Shown here: one piece after another, positions 10,956-23,152 of the stretch
How the letters are laid out: every line of letters starts with the position of its first letter
How positions within the stretch are numbered: the first letter of the stretch is position 1
DNA from: Ziziphus jujuba
Lineage: Eukaryota > Streptophyta > Magnoliopsida > Rosales > Rhamnaceae
Length of the DNA stretch: 64,000 nucleotides
NCBI RefSeq assembly: GCF_031755915.1
Contig: NC_083386.1
Location: forward strand, 19,763,001-19,827,000
Reading direction: 5' to 3'
Position numbers and translations under genes: made by a program
Notes under the pieces: generated by a model
Databases searched by the model: none
The model's input: only the letters and a program-made list of their open reading frames with translations
What the model was told of the DNA's origin: nothing

Positions 10956-11930
10956 CTTTATTTTTTTCTTTTATGAATTTCCAAGACAATGTTCCATCGA
11001 GAGCTTTTATTGACTCTGATATTTGTAAAGATATTTGCCCCATCTAAGGGCTCTTCTCTTTCTCTCTTTTTAGACTATGTTTAATGTATTTTACTTTCGT
11101 TCTATGAAAACACTTAAACAGTTTTTTGTAACTTCCTTTGCTAAAAATTAACTATGAGTTGTTAACATCTAAGATATTTAAAATCCTAACTCAGATAAAA
11201 TAATCAGAGCATTCAAGCGTGTTGTACTACTAATAAGTATTGAAGAATATAATGAAGGTGTATCAAATAGCTATGCCGAGCAAATTTGTTTTGAAATAAC
11301 ATTTAGAAAAATTTTAGGTGGAATAAATTTTACAATTCTGAGGCAATATTTCCTTAACCTTTGTATAATCTAAAATATTAAGCAAACAAATTTATCCAAG
11401 AGACACACTCATGTGTATTCTTTACACCCCACGTACCCATTTCGATTAGAGCTTAATACAAAGGTACTTAACCGATCAGCCATAGATAAAATACATAAAT
11501 CTACATATAGTTTGTCATTATCACTAGTCTAGACTAGTTTTTAGTTCTTTCTAAATGGAAAGGTATAAAACTAAACCATCTAGCTTACAGTTTTTCTAGT
11601 CCAAGATTGGTTTGTAATTTTTCCAGTCAGATACTAAGTCATCGATTTTCCATACCATGACTTGTAGCTATCATAGACCAGCCATACTAGACAGGATCCA
11701 CCTTGCTGGAAATCACGTAAAAAAGGACAAACATCTAAAACATGAAACGAATAAATGAAAGGACTTAAATTTTATTAATTGAAAATGTGAGATGAAGGAC
11801 TACTGTACCTTTAACCCTCTCCCCCTACCACCCCCCCCCCCCCCTTCCCATCTCTTTCTACACAACAGAATAAAGAAAACAAAATTTCATATCCATGAAA
11901 TGCTAAACCACTAACCAAGAAAAGAAATTT
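10956..11930. other. Tat element spacer between antisense ORF and integrase
   Basis: About 1 kb with no readable protein. At 11831-11844 there is a run of 14 C, so the minus strand (about 11815-11860) is strongly polypurine and could be a polypurine tract of the Tat element. A mononucleotide artefact is the alternative. Confidence 0.35.
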
Positions 11931-13010
11931 GGGTGATAAACTCAAAGATCCTCAGAGTTCTAACTCCGTGGAATATCTTTCCCCTCTATGTGATGTAACC
12001 TATAAGCGCCAATCTGAACAATCTAGGTGACCTAGTAAGGACCTTCCCAATTTTGCAATCTTAAGTTCCTAATTATTCTAAAAGACCTTTCTGAGCACAA
12101 CATCACTGACTTGAAATTGTCTAGTCTTAACCAATATTATAATATTACCGCAAGCTAACAATATTTGGAAAGACGAACAGTCGCTACTTCTCTATTTTCC
12201 TTTTCTTTGTTCATATCCTCATTTCCATAGACCAATGAAACAATTTGTTAGCGAAAGGATGGTTGTCCTATAATAACACCTCGAATAACTCCTTAGCCAC
12301 TTTCTCTTTGCTTGCTTAAGCTGCTTTTTAAATGTATCAAGGATAGTCTTTTTAGTCACCTCAACTTGCTCTTTCCATGATGGATGTTTAAGAGTTGAGT
12401 ATTTAGTGTTAATCTCCCATTTTTAGCAAATTTTTTTGAATTTAGCACTGATAAATTAATATCAATTATCTGAGATGATTATCCTCAAAAGTCCAAATCT
12501 ACAAATGATATTCTTCCAGACTAAATTTGCTACATCTGAGTATTTAATGTTGGAGTAAGTTTCAGCTTCTACCCATTTAGAGAAATAGTTAATTACCACT
12601 AAGATAAACTTTTGTTAACCCGAAGCTATGGGAAGACGCCCCACTATGTCCAACTGCCATTGGATGAATGGCCATGTACTAAAGATGGACATGAGTTCAT
12701 TCGAAGGTACATGACGGATTGAAGCAAACTTCTGGCACTTCTCACATCTCTTGGCATACTCTTGAAAATTCTTAAGCATCGTTGGCCAATAAAATCCTTG
12801 CAACATTATTCTTTTTGCCATTGCTCTTCCTTTTGAATGATTTTCATAGTACCCTTCATACATCTCAGCCTTTACTTTTAAAGTAGCCTTTGATCTGAGA
12901 CACTTGAGTAGAGGTCCAGAAAATGAGCTTTTATAATGCTTGTCTTTGATCACACAATACTTTGTAGCTCGCTCCTCAGTTTCCTTTCCTTTCCTAAGGA
13001 ATATGTCCAT
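11930..13010 (-). pseudogene. Tat integrase (degenerate)
   Basis: Starting near 13010 the minus strand shows, in order: the HHCC zinc-binding domain (EMYEGYYENHSKGRAMAKRI, then YAKRCEKCQKFA), the catalytic-core opening with its first Asp (WQLDIVGRLP), the second Asp region (FGLLRIIISDN), the core helix (HPSWKEQVEV) and a C-terminal GPY-like region near 12050-11950 (GAYRLHHIEGKDIPRS in shifted frames). Stops occur from about 12614 downward. In a live element this enzyme inserts the cDNA; here it is dead. Confidence 0.85.
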
Positions 13011-13059
13011 CCACTATATAGCAATGATTTCCTTTATCTAGTTCTTCTCATCCTTTTCC

Positions 13060-13931
13060 ATGTTCATAATCCTTTCATCATTAGTTATATTGCTTTCAGA
13101 CAACACCTCTACTGATATTGATCTCTTCTTAATTGATGGCACAACTGAAGCAATATTTACTAAAGCATCGGCATGATTATTATCATCCCTCAGTAGTTGC
13201 TAGAGTTCCACTTTCTCAAAATTCTTAAAATGCTTGGATCTTTAGCTATATAATTCCCATTGACCTAATTGACCACTAGTTGAGAGTTGTTAAATATTTC
13301 AAAGATGTTGCTCCAAACGTCAAGGCAAATCTGAGTTCGACAATCAGTGCCTCGTACTCTATGAGATATGAATTCCAACTTGAACGAATGCTCCTTCACA
13401 TCATTATGTGCACTTTTGAACATGATCTTGGCACCATTCTCTCAGATATTGGACGAACCGTTTATGTACACAGTCCATTCAGCTTTGAAACCTTCTACCT
13501 CCTTAGCTTCCTCTATACTATTGTGAATTTCACATTGAAATTTGCCAATATCTGAGACTTCATGGCTATTCAAGGAATGTACTTCAAATTAAACTCTACC
13601 AGCTCGAAGGCCTAAGATGACAACCTCCCTACTAAGTCCGACTTATGCATAATATTTCTGAGAGGAAAAGTCATGACCACTTCTAAGAAGACACAACAAA
13701 ACCATGGACTAATTTTTCCATCATGCTATATCGAGTCTCTGCATCCAACAACACCTTGATGATGAAGAAAATAGGCCTTTATTATTTTCTCTCTATCTTT
13801 TTTAGCACCAAACTTATCATTTTGTCCAAAATAGCTAGGTACAATTGGAGCACATCTCCTGGTTTAGGCTTCACTAATATTGGAGATGAGCCAAGATAAC
13901 TCCTCAATTCCTGAAATGCCTCCTCACATTC
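13060..13931 (-). pseudogene. Tat RNase H and RT-RNase H linker
   Basis: At 13931-13782 the minus strand has the linker CEEAFQELRSYLGSSPILVKP, then RNase H signatures LVEFNLKYIP (about 13590), LIEYEALIVELRFAL with the conserved Glu (about 13350) and a final NHADAL-like Asp motif (about 13170). Several stops and frame shifts separate these. The linker is cut by solo LTR5 at 13932. Confidence 0.75.
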
Positions 13932-15063
13932 TGATGTGATTCCGCCCGAGCCCGCTCCACCGATAACCCACTGGGGTGCTGACTCGACACGGATGAAGAC
14001 TAGGCCAATCACAAGAGCTCAAATTAAGAGATTTAAGGACAACCTGGGAGTATTTATACAGGGGGTAATCAATCTCAATAGAGCTTGTCCATACTTGAAG
14101 ATACAAAGCCTATTCTAAGCATCCAAGTGGTGGAAGATACGGACCCGGGTGACGGTTTTGGTACATTTTTGGAGTCCGGGAAGCATGAAATGGTTCCAAT
14201 GCTTTGTGGGTTCAATACATATGCCTAAGAGGTCATGGAATCAAGTTAAAGCAGCCTCAAATGCAATCAAAAAGAGCTTGTATGGACAGCATCAACAATT
14301 TGGCCGAATTTGCTGTATTGCTTGTTGGCTTTACTGTATTTTACTGTATTAGCCTTTTCTTATTTTTCCAAGCATGGACAACGTGTGGGACTTCATATTC
14401 AGCTTATTTGGCATGCTAAAAACCATCTAGAAGCTGATTTGGAGCACAAAGAGGTCAAAGATTGATCAAAGTCAACTTGATCAAAAGGCTAGCATTTTTA
14501 GTTTCATAATTTGTTTTTACTTTTTGTTTTAGGAAACTACCTTTACTTTTTGGCTTTTATTTATTTATTTTCTGGACAAATAACTTTAGGAAGGTTTTTA
14601 TTTTATTCTTTCCATTGTAAATTAATTAATTCCTAATTTAATATAAAGGAATTAATTAATCAAACTTAGATTAGGAAAGGAAGTATAGTTTCGGCCAACT
14701 AGGTTTCTTTATGTGTGGTGGCCAGTTTTCTTTATGTTCTAGGGTTTTATTTCGTGGCTTTGTAGCCTATTTAAAGGCTTATTTTTCAATATGAATACAA
14801 CTTTGATTTGATAAAGAAAATACTTGTGAGATTAATTATCTCTTTGTTCTTTGAGAACACCTAAAACACCATTAGAGAATTAGTTGTTTTAGCTTGACTT
14901 ATCAATAGGTTTTCCATTCCCTATTGTGGCGTCTACATTATACTAAGGTTTCTAACCACAAGTTGGTTAGAGGTTGAGGTCAATTCCATTAGAACTTGAA
15001 CTTAATTAAGATTCGGGCTAATATAATACGGGTTTAGGAGCAGGTCGTCCTAGGTTCATATCA
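13932..15063 (+). mobile_element. Solo LTR5 with TSD CATTC
   Basis: A 1132-bp LTR from TGATGTGATTCCGC to CCTAGGTTCATATCA. CATTC occurs at 13927-13931 and at 15064-15068, a perfect target duplication. There is no primer site or coding region of its own. It splits the Tat RT from its RNase H linker, so it is younger than the Tat insertion. Confidence 0.95.
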
Positions 15064-15068
15064 CATTC

Positions 15069-15860
15069 ATTCATCTAATTAAAGTGTTTACATCCCTTCA
15101 AATCATCAAAAAATTTGTAGCACTTGTCAGATGATCAGGGGATGAATTTGTTCAAAGTCACTGCTCTTCCATTTAGTTACTGTACATCGTTTTTGTTTTG
15201 AGAAGATGGCATTCCTATTAAAGACCTAATTTGATAAGAGTTCGCTTCTATTCCACTCTATCTGATTATTGTCTGAGAAACATTCTAGCTGAAACTCCAA
15301 AGGTGCACTATGCGAGATTCAGTCTCATTAGCATTTCTCAAGGATCTCGAACGTTTGTAGGTGCTCAATGTGCTCTTCAGCATTTAATGATTTTACAAGT
15401 ATATCATAAAAGTAGACCTACATTATTTTCCCTTCTTTTTTTTAAGCATCTTGTTCATAAGTCGTTGATAAGTTGCACCCGCATTCTTCAAGCTAAAAGG
15501 CATTACCTTGTAGCAATATATTTCCCTCTTGGTCAAGAAGGATGTCTTCTCTTAATTGTTTGGATGCATCAATGTTTGATTATACCTAGAGTAGGCATCT
15601 AGGAAGCTCATAAGCTCATGTCCAACCATTGCATCCACCAACGTGTATATCATTGGAAAAGGGAAACTATCGTTAGGACATGCCTTTTTAAGATATGCGA
15701 AGTCAATGTAAACTATGTTTTTCCTATTCTTCCTTTTCACCACAACTACATTCGCTAGTCAATCTGGGTATTGAACTTCTCGGATCATATCATTTACCTC
15801 AAGTCAATCAACCTTCTCATTAATCACTTGATTCCTCTTAGGTACAAAAGTTCTTCTTTT
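15069..15860 (-). pseudogene. Tat reverse transcriptase (degenerate)
   Basis: Minus-strand motifs in order from about 15800: NVVVVKRKN, YIDFAYLKKACPNDSFPFP, VGHELMSFLDAYSRYNQ (the region-A Asp-Ala-Tyr block), [18 protein letters not shown], then a badly decayed part in place of the YxDD box. Multiple stops occur below 15552. These motifs assign the element to the Tat branch. Confidence 0.85.
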
Positions 15861-16899
15861 ATGCTTCACTAGTTTGAATTGAGGATCGGCATTCAACTTG
15901 TGGGTGATTACAGATAGGTTGATTGCCAGATGCAATCCAAACGAAGCATTACTTGTGTTTTCTTAGAAAGTCTATCAGCCTTCCTCTTATCTCAGGATTT
16001 AAAGTGGTGCCAATCCTCATGATTTGCTTGGGTTTCTTGAGGTCTAATGCAATTTCTTCAATCTAGTCCTTATCATCTTTTTTTATCTCAGACATGAGGA
16101 CTCCAAGGTTTTTTTACTGCTATTTATCTTCATACTTCTTGCCTTTCATTGCAGTCACATAGCATGACCCAGTCATTTTCTTATTGCTAAGCACTTTAAC
16201 CCTCCTCCCATTAAGGAACTTTAGCATCAATGATAGGTAGATGAGATAGCCTTCATGCGGTGAAGACATGGTCATCTAAGGATAGTGTTGTACGTTGAGG
16301 GTGCATCTACTACCATCATTGTTTAAGAAACTGACTCCCTTAGAAGTCACTAGCATTACTACCATTTCGAGCACAGTGCTTGACTTACCATTAAACCCAA
16401 AAAGGTTCATGACCATTTATTCTTTCACATTCCCCATATCAGACCCCATTTCTTTTAAAAGGTCAATGAAAATTATGTCTGTTAAGCTTCCATTATCAAT
16501 CAATACTCTCTTTAATGTGCACTCCCTTCCAGAAAGATCGACCACCAATTATCATCGTGGGGCATGTGCAGTCCTTCCTCATTTTTCTTTGTAAAAGTTT
16601 TATTTAGTGTTCAAGAGGATGATGGTCTGGCTATTCCCGCTGAAGCAACTTCTGCAAGTTTAATGTGTCTTTTTCTCGCAGCCATTATCACTCCCCTACT
16701 CGCGTGTCCACCATGTATAGTATGGATTACGCACTGAGGAGGTTTCTTTTTATCCTTTCTTTTTTGCCCATTCTCATTCCTTTGGTCATATTCGATGACC
16801 GTTCCCTTTTCTAGCCTTACCTCCTATCTTTTTCTACCCATATTTCTCTTGGCGAGCATAAGCTCTCTCAGGTAGCTATCCTTAATTAGATTTTCAATC
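15861..16899 (-). pseudogene. Tat protease region, decayed
   Basis: Between gag and RT the minus strand holds the expected place of protease and the RT N-terminus, but I can read only scattered pieces. The open stretch on the plus strand at 16295-16594 appears to be the complement of this region rather than a gene. Confidence 0.4.
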
Positions 16900-18536
16900 T
16901 CTCACTTGAGCTAGCAACAATAATTACGTCATGTGCCTGATATCGTTATGAATGCGTAGAAGCAAGTACTATCCCTTGGACTCATTTTTGAGTACATCCA
17001 TGGTGGTCATTGCATGTAACTCTTGTCTTTAAGATAGCGCACCATCTGTCCAGGAGTTATGCTGAGGGAGTAAGGCTTAAATGGTTGATAGGGACTTCTT
17101 TCATACTATTATTTGAGTGCGTAGTCTTTGGATAAGATAGAAGAATAGAATATTTTTCATCTTGTAGAGCCTCAAAACTATAAGTATCAAATATTTCCAC
17201 GAATAAGGCAATCCGTAATGGTTCTCACACTTTATCTTTTTTCTTCCCCTATATCCTCTTTCAATTAATGAACTTGTTAGTTCTTTTAAGTTCATCTACC
17301 ATAGTTGAGGGGGGTTTCATAGTTTAGGAATCATTCAAAGGACCATATTAGATTAATCCTTTCCGAAAGGTTTCCACAATTGTCAACTCATTGCAGTTAT
17401 TAATGCTAATTTTCTCCTTATTAAACCTTTGAGTGAAAATCCTAAGCCTTTCTCCCTTACTTTATTTGATAGTGAATAAGAAGTTTGATAACCTTCTGAC
17501 GCTCATACTCAAGGAAAAATGAGCCTTAAATACCATCACAAGTTCTTTTAACGAGTTTAACAAGCCGGCTTCTAACCTGTAGAACCACGATAAAGTTGGC
17601 CCTTTCAGATTAGTCGAAAACATTTTGCATATAATCGCTTATCTTTTTTCTTCTGAGATTATAAATTGTCCTATAATGTTGCAATACTACTGTTCTCTCA
17701 AATTCAAAAGCTATCAAATTGCTCAAATTTAGGTGGAACAACTTGAGATGGTAGCCTCGTGTCAACTATCCAAGCCGAGAAAGGTGTCTGTACCAGATTG
17801 TTAATCCAAGCATCTTCCATATGCTGATCATCTTTCCTCAAACATTTCACCGCTTGTTGAATTAAATCCACCAACCCCTCAGCAATGATAAGTAAGTCTT
17901 TTATCCTTTTTCTCTTTTTTAAATGCCCCTCGCTTCCTTGAGGACTTCTGTTGATCTTTCTCCTAGATGTCCACTAATTCAAGATCCCTATGATGAGCTC
18001 TTAATATTGCCTTGGTCAACTACTAGAATTGTCCACATGCCTTTATGTATCCATGTGACTCTTCTCATGGGGTTGATGCTGGAAAGATTGTTCCAACTAC
18101 TAATTCCTTCATCCTGGCCATCATTTTACCCATCCTAATTCAAAGGCAAATCGTCTTGATACTCTACCTTTTGCTACCTCTCACTCCTTTGCGCATTCAT
18201 TACAATAGGGGCTTGTAGTGGTATTTTGTTACAATATGTAGGCGATCTGTCCAAATGAGTTCGATCTTGCTTTTGAGATAAATTTGGAAACAACCATCTT
18301 AAAAGCTCTTTATTGATATGATTGGCCTCCTCAGATAGATAATTTGCCTGAAGGTAAGATGAACCATGGAATTCATCTTCTCCTACATATTTGTGAAGAT
18401 TGTTCATAAAGTCAAGATTTGAGCTTCTAGTGTCAAGATCGTTCATAAAGTCGAGATTTGAGCTTCTGGTGTCACTGGTACAGGATGCAACATTTGATCG
18501 TTCCCTGAAGTTGACATCTCTATGTTGAATGAGCAC
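16900..18536 (-). pseudogene. Tat gag (degenerate)
   Basis: A 120-codon open stretch (18536-18174) begins MLIQHRDVNFRERSN. Downstream are VVPPKFEQF (about 17740) and LSNKVRERRLRIFTQRFN (about 17430), which resemble the retrotransposon-gag domain of Tat elements. A 13-residue in-frame tandem duplication (DTRSSNLDFMN[D/N]L twice) lies at 18402-18479. Stops are frequent below 18174. Confidence 0.65.
18402..18479. repeat. 39-bp tandem duplication in Tat gag
   Basis: Two head-to-tail 39-bp units, 18402-18440 and 18441-18479, differ at a few bases and keep the gag frame (13 residues each). Confidence 0.85.
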
Positions 18537-18583
18537 ACTGTCAATAGTTGAATCGATTAAGGTTCTTTTCTTGTTCTTTTACA

Positions 18584-18623
18584 TGTACATATCACACGAT
18601 AATTGTACATATCACACGATAAT
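18584..18623. repeat. 20-bp tandem duplication in the Tat leader
   Basis: TGTACATATCACACGATAAT occurs twice head to tail with no mismatch (18584-18603, 18604-18623), just downstream of the presumed primer-binding region. Confidence 0.9.
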
Positions 18624-18654
18624 TGTGAGAGTGTCCTTATTTGGCATGCCAAAT

Positions 18655-19245
18655 TGTTGATGCAAAAATCTATCCTACCACAAGCTGCTACACAGTGAGG
18701 ATGAAACCTAGTTGCTACCTGTGAAAGAAAGAGAACACGAAGATCTTTAGGGCATCAGTATGGTGCCTGCCAAAGACACTTCAACGCTCAAGTCAGATAG
18801 TGCTCTTTGAATGCCAAAAATGAAATCTAAGGCTTTTCTTAAGATATGCGTACTTGGTCATCAGGTGTAAGAGGGTATTTATATATTCTTGGAATTGGAT
18901 TTTCTTGTTTCTCAAGAAAACTAGCCCATTAACATAAAAGGTTATACCTTAGGGTCTTAAATTATGAAAATAGTCACTTTCCTTATTTAATTAATTCAGA
19001 CGATCTTAATTAATGCATTCTACAGAAGTTTGCTAAATCGAAGCGTCAACATATAAATCTCAAAGACTATCTCTTGGAATATACAAGAAAGATGTTTTCT
19101 CAAACAAGATACATTTCTTATGAGCCATGATCTGACAATTATCCTTTCAGATGTTTCTCTTAGATATTATTCTTGGACATACCCCCAAAGTGACATTTTA
19201 CTCAACCGTTTAAACTTACTTCTTTTAGAATTACATGCTCAAGTT
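18655..19245 (-). mobile_element. Probable 5' LTR (part) of the Tat element
   Basis: Reading the minus strand toward gag, sequence ending TTTTTGCATCAACA is followed by TTTGGCATGCC, a position and start (TTTGGC...) like the primer site of Tat elements, though degenerate. A TATA-like TATATAAATA on the minus strand at 18876-18886 fits an LTR promoter with a short R-U5. The outer boundary is unknown and no second LTR copy is seen, so this is inference. Confidence 0.4.
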
Positions 19246-20880
19246 CTCCCCCCCCCCCCCCCCCCCTTTTTTAGGGATTTATCAAATGAGAGGGAGGATT
19301 TATTATTCGGCATGAATCCTACCCACACAGTCTACATATGCCTATCTCATATAAATAGTTCTCAAAAATACCAATTGATAACAACTTAGTTTATAAATCT
19401 ACAAGATTGACATGATTGAACTTGGTGGATATCAATTTTAAAACTATTTATGAGCTCAAGTATATATAAACTAACTTTTTATGTCTCATTATAGTATCCA
19501 TCATTCATTTATGCAATACATGTTACATAGTCCTTAAACAATGTATTGATAGCTTCTTTATTTAAGGCTAAGCCATAGGATTAGTGAATGTGAAAAACTA
19601 GGGACCTCAATCATGCATAATCATGCCCAGATTATGATATTGTATTATAGTAGCTTGATAACTACAATCTTAATAGTCCACTTCAGGGGAGTTAATATCA
19701 ACCAAAATTTATAAACCCTTAAAAGTAATAAAGAGCATGCTTAACGTCAACCTAACGTCTTTTGGTGGGTGGGTGTAGCACTACACTTAGCCAGCTAATT
19801 CCTTACAAATGTATATCAGGCATGATACAATTTACATGACACTTGGTGTTCATATGATGTTAAGAAAGGGAACTTCTAGTCTTAACTTCCCTTTCCTAGG
19901 TTTAAAAATATGTTATCTCATTTCCAACTAATGAATTATCATTGGTGTTACTTATATCATCTATATATATTGCAATAAATAATCACATTATTCTAGGACT
20001 TCACAACGACAAACTTCATTGTTTACATTTTCCTACTTTAAAAGGTAATTTTAGAATCAGTGGTATCATATACATTGAATTGCTTTACAATGATCTTTAC
20101 ATTTTAATATTATATATGAATATTACATTAATATTTGCATTTAGTGACTCATATAAGTATGCAGGCACTATGTCTATTAAGTGCATATCAACCCTTTTGG
20201 GAACTACTAAAGTAATTATCTAATAAGATGTAATACCATTCATAATAGGAGAATAAATCACACAAAATTTGATTTCGGGTCTCTGCAAAAACCCTTTGAC
20301 GACCATTCACTGTATATTTAACCATCTAATTGCAATTTCTCATAAATATCCACTTGCATCCAACATGGATTACATTGTTGGGTAGTAGACTAGCGAGTCT
20401 AGGTAAATTTATATTGTCTATTTTTACTTAATCCAATTTGAATGCTTCTAGCATTCAACAATGGACTTCAACTCTGTATCCAAATAATTTCTTGAGACAA
20501 TAAGACTATTGTAGAAGCAAACATGTTGTCAACAATAAATACATGTTATCAAATTATTCTCGTGTTGGCATAGTTAATCACAACCTCAATGTAAATTATT
20601 TAATTAAAATATCAGGTTAATTTCATTTACCTCTTCTGAGGTTTGATTTAAATACAATTTAGTCCACATAATTTCAAAAATGTCATTTACCTTCCTTAGG
20701 TTTCAAACATTTTTCATTTTCCTCCCCTATTATTTCATTCATACCTTTCCAAAAAATTTCATTGACACCCCCTAGAAAGGTGCCAGTTGTAATTTTGAGA
20801 GATTAAATTAAAATTAATGCAAACCTCCAAGGGTCTAAATGGAAATATTCCCTATAAATATAAAAGAAAATTCTATTATT
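19246..20880. other. Intergenic AT-rich DNA without a recognisable gene
   Basis: It contains a run of 19 C at 19248-19266. At 20605-20800 there is a segment of a common plant dispersed-repeat style (CATTTACCTCTTCTGAGGTT, CATTTACCTTCCTTAGG). The open stretch at 19942-20223 has no recognisable domain and is not supported as a gene. Confidence 0.4.
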
Positions 20881-21107
20881 TAAGTTTTCTTTTTTCTTTT
20901 TTTCTTTTTTTCTTTTTTCTTTTTTCTTTTGGGTCAGTAGTCGAAAGGATTTGTATTAAGAGAAACAACCGATACATTACGATAAATCATGTTGGAAGAT
21001 AGATACAAGATCAGGATATCCCATCTAGGAAGAATGATTCTTCCCCTAGCTCTTTTTGCCAACCATCTGCAGCTTCATTGGCTTCTCTTGGTACACAAGA
21101 TAACACG

Positions 21108-21690
21108 ACACTTAATCTAACACGACACTGAATCTCTTGGTACAAAAATCTCACACGACATGATAACAAGACACGAACCCACACGATAATTTACGGGTTT
21201 GGGTTGACGATATCGTGTCGGATCCGTATTAGTGTCATCCAATAAAATCCAATAAATTAATGGGTTTTAACGGATGATACACGATCAACACGATAAACCC
21301 ATTAGACCCATTAAAAAGGGATATTTTGATACTTACATACGTTTTATAATATTAAAATTACTTGATTTATCGTTAAACATGTCTTAATTTGTTCTTTTTT
21401 AGTTTAATTTTTAAAAAAATCTAAAAACAAACAAGAATTTTTGTAATTTGTTTTAAAAAATATTATTTATTATTTTAAAATTAAGTGAAATTTAAATTTT
21501 CAAATTTGTATTTATCGTTAATGGGTTAACGGGTTGGGTGACGGATTACACGATAATTTATTAAATGGTTTCGGGTTTATCTATTTTCATACGAAAACTT
21601 AACGGGTCATGCTTTGGTTAACTTAATTCTACACGAAGAAGACACAATACGACACAAATACGATTTAACACAATATGTTGCCATGTCTAT
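21108..21690. mobile_element. Repeat with ACACGACAC motifs inserted in the LINE
   Basis: About 580 bp with many copies of ACACGA, ACGGGTT and GGGTTAACGG-like words sits between the two halves of the LINE RNase H. The composition resembles small non-coding plant transposons of this 'ACACGACAC' type. No transposase, clear terminal repeat or target duplication could be identified, so the class is open. Confidence 0.45.
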
Positions 21691-22301
21691 GCCCAAGCAC
21701 ATGCATAGAACAGTCCTTGTGAGGATACTGTGCAATACAACCTTGTGAGGATCGCACAATGAGTCCTTCCCCAGCTTCCATAGAATTAATCTTGCACGAA
21801 GGAGGCAATAAAATTTATTTTAGTTGTAGAACCCGGAAGGGGAGACCAGCTAAGAGAGCAGGCCGAAAACAGCAGACCTTTCAGCAACCTCATTTGACTC
21901 TCTACCTAGAGAACTCTCTCCATGCTTCTCTTAAAAGAGTTTTGAATGGTAATCCATGGATTAGGAGCTACACCTTTATATACTAATTGATTTTTCCCCT
22001 TCCAAATCCCCCAGCATGTATATGCCACCAAAGCTTTCAGGTCATCAACATTTCAGACATATTACGAGTTGGATTATATGACTCTTGAAACCAGATAGTT
22101 GGGTCACGGAGGCTTTCTTCATCAAAACTCCAATTCAAAGAACTACCAAACCACACAGCTTATGCCCACGAACATTCAGCCATCATATAGCACGGAGGGG
22201 TCTACCCATTTATCTTCCCACATACGGATGTGCTCTCCATTTCCCACTCTCCAAAAAGAAAATTCTTTCAGCATTTCTTGTACCTTCAAGTAAGCTTTTC
22301 C

Positions 22302-22363
22302 AACGCCTCGAGCCTTTACAAGAGTTCCTAGTAACGCCTCGAGCCTTTACAAGAGTTCCTAGT
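22302..22363. repeat. Perfect 31-bp tandem duplication in the LINE
   Basis: Units 22302-22332 and 22333-22363 are identical, each starting AACGCCTCGAGCC and ending TTCCTAGT. A 31-bp unit shifts the reading frame, so it alone would break the LINE ORF. Confidence 0.95.
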
Positions 22364-22625
22364 TTCCATGAAGCTGGAATTTGGAAAAAGAAGTGTTGGC
22401 CAAAATGTATCAGGGGAGTGTAGTACAGTAGCAGTCGCCAAGCTTGTTCAGCAAACATTGCCTTGTTAAAAAGATCAAGTCCTGGAAGTCCTAATCCACC
22501 ATCTCGTTTACTAGGAGTCGAAATATCCTTGCGAATCCAAGCAATTCCTCTTTTGCCTGTCCATTAGACCACCAGAATCGCAAAACACAAGCAGAGAGAT
22601 CCTTCTGAATTTGTTGAGAACGAAC

Positions 22626-23152
22626 CTATTTTAAAAAAAAAATTCAAGTGGTTGATTTCAAGTCTTTAGTAGAAGACGGACCATGGACCATACACATTTT
22701 GATTTCGATGATGCATTCTTTTGCGTGGTAAACTGGACATATTATTCTCTGTAAATTATTTGATAACAAAAGAAGAAATTATAATTATATAATTTATTTT
22801 TTATAGTTCGTTATACAATCAACACTATATGTAACAATAATTACAATCTCCACATGCCATTTATAAATTTCTCATCAAACTTATTAATCAAAAAATATTT
22901 TTCATCTTGCTTTAACAAAATCATAAGCCGAAACCATAAGAAAAATTAGAAAACTATCGTCATAAACCCATTCACATTATAATCCAGAAGACGTACATCA
23001 AAGGAACAATATGGAACACAGCCCAACCAATGGTGGGATCAGCACTAATTACACTTCGAAGGACCAAAAGCTACGGGCAAATTATACCTACATCTATATA
23101 ACCAAAAAAACTGACATCTACAAATAGACAACAAACTGAGAGAAACCATTTC
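22626..23152. other. Spacer and probable 3' UTR of the FLO11-like gene
   Basis: Between the LINE and the stop codon at 23153 there is no gene. The part nearest the stop (about 22950-23152) is presumably 3' UTR of the minus-strand gene. No defined polyadenylation signal can be singled out. Confidence 0.4.

Larger units (their letters stand above)
8380..18654 (-). mobile_element. Decayed Tat-type Ty3/gypsy retrotransposon
   Basis: A minus-strand element reads, from high to low coordinates, gag (about 18.5-16.9 kb), RT (about 15.8 kb), RNase H (about 13.5 kb) and integrase (13.0-11.9 kb), followed by an opposite-strand ORF at 8.4-10.96 kb. Motifs such as NVVVVKRKN, DFAYLKKACPND, EYEALI and IICRFG are those of the plant Tat/Retand branch. 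A downstream antisense ORF is also known from that branch. It is riddled with stops and interrupted by two solo LTRs. A probable 5' LTR starts at 18655; the 3' LTR is not recognisable and was probably lost when the gypsy palindrome formed at 8379. Confidence 0.75.
20882..22625 (-). mobile_element. L1-type LINE 3' end, 5' truncated
   Basis: On the minus strand 22560-22085 carries the post-RT zinc-binding part of a plant LINE (RKDIS, GLPGLDLFNKAMFAEQAWR, then RWKSLLEGTRNAERIFFLESGKW). Below that come the RNase H start (PSGFYN near 21840) and its end (VPREANEAADGWQKELG at about 21090). The A-rich 3' tail appears on the plus strand as a (TTTTTTC)-type tract at 20888-20930. It is truncated at the 5' side near 22625, has stops, and is itself interrupted by another repeat at about 21108-21690. 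Confidence 0.75.

Noticed and set aside
15231..15602. 123-codon plus-strand open frame
   Set aside because: Complement of the Tat reverse transcriptase.
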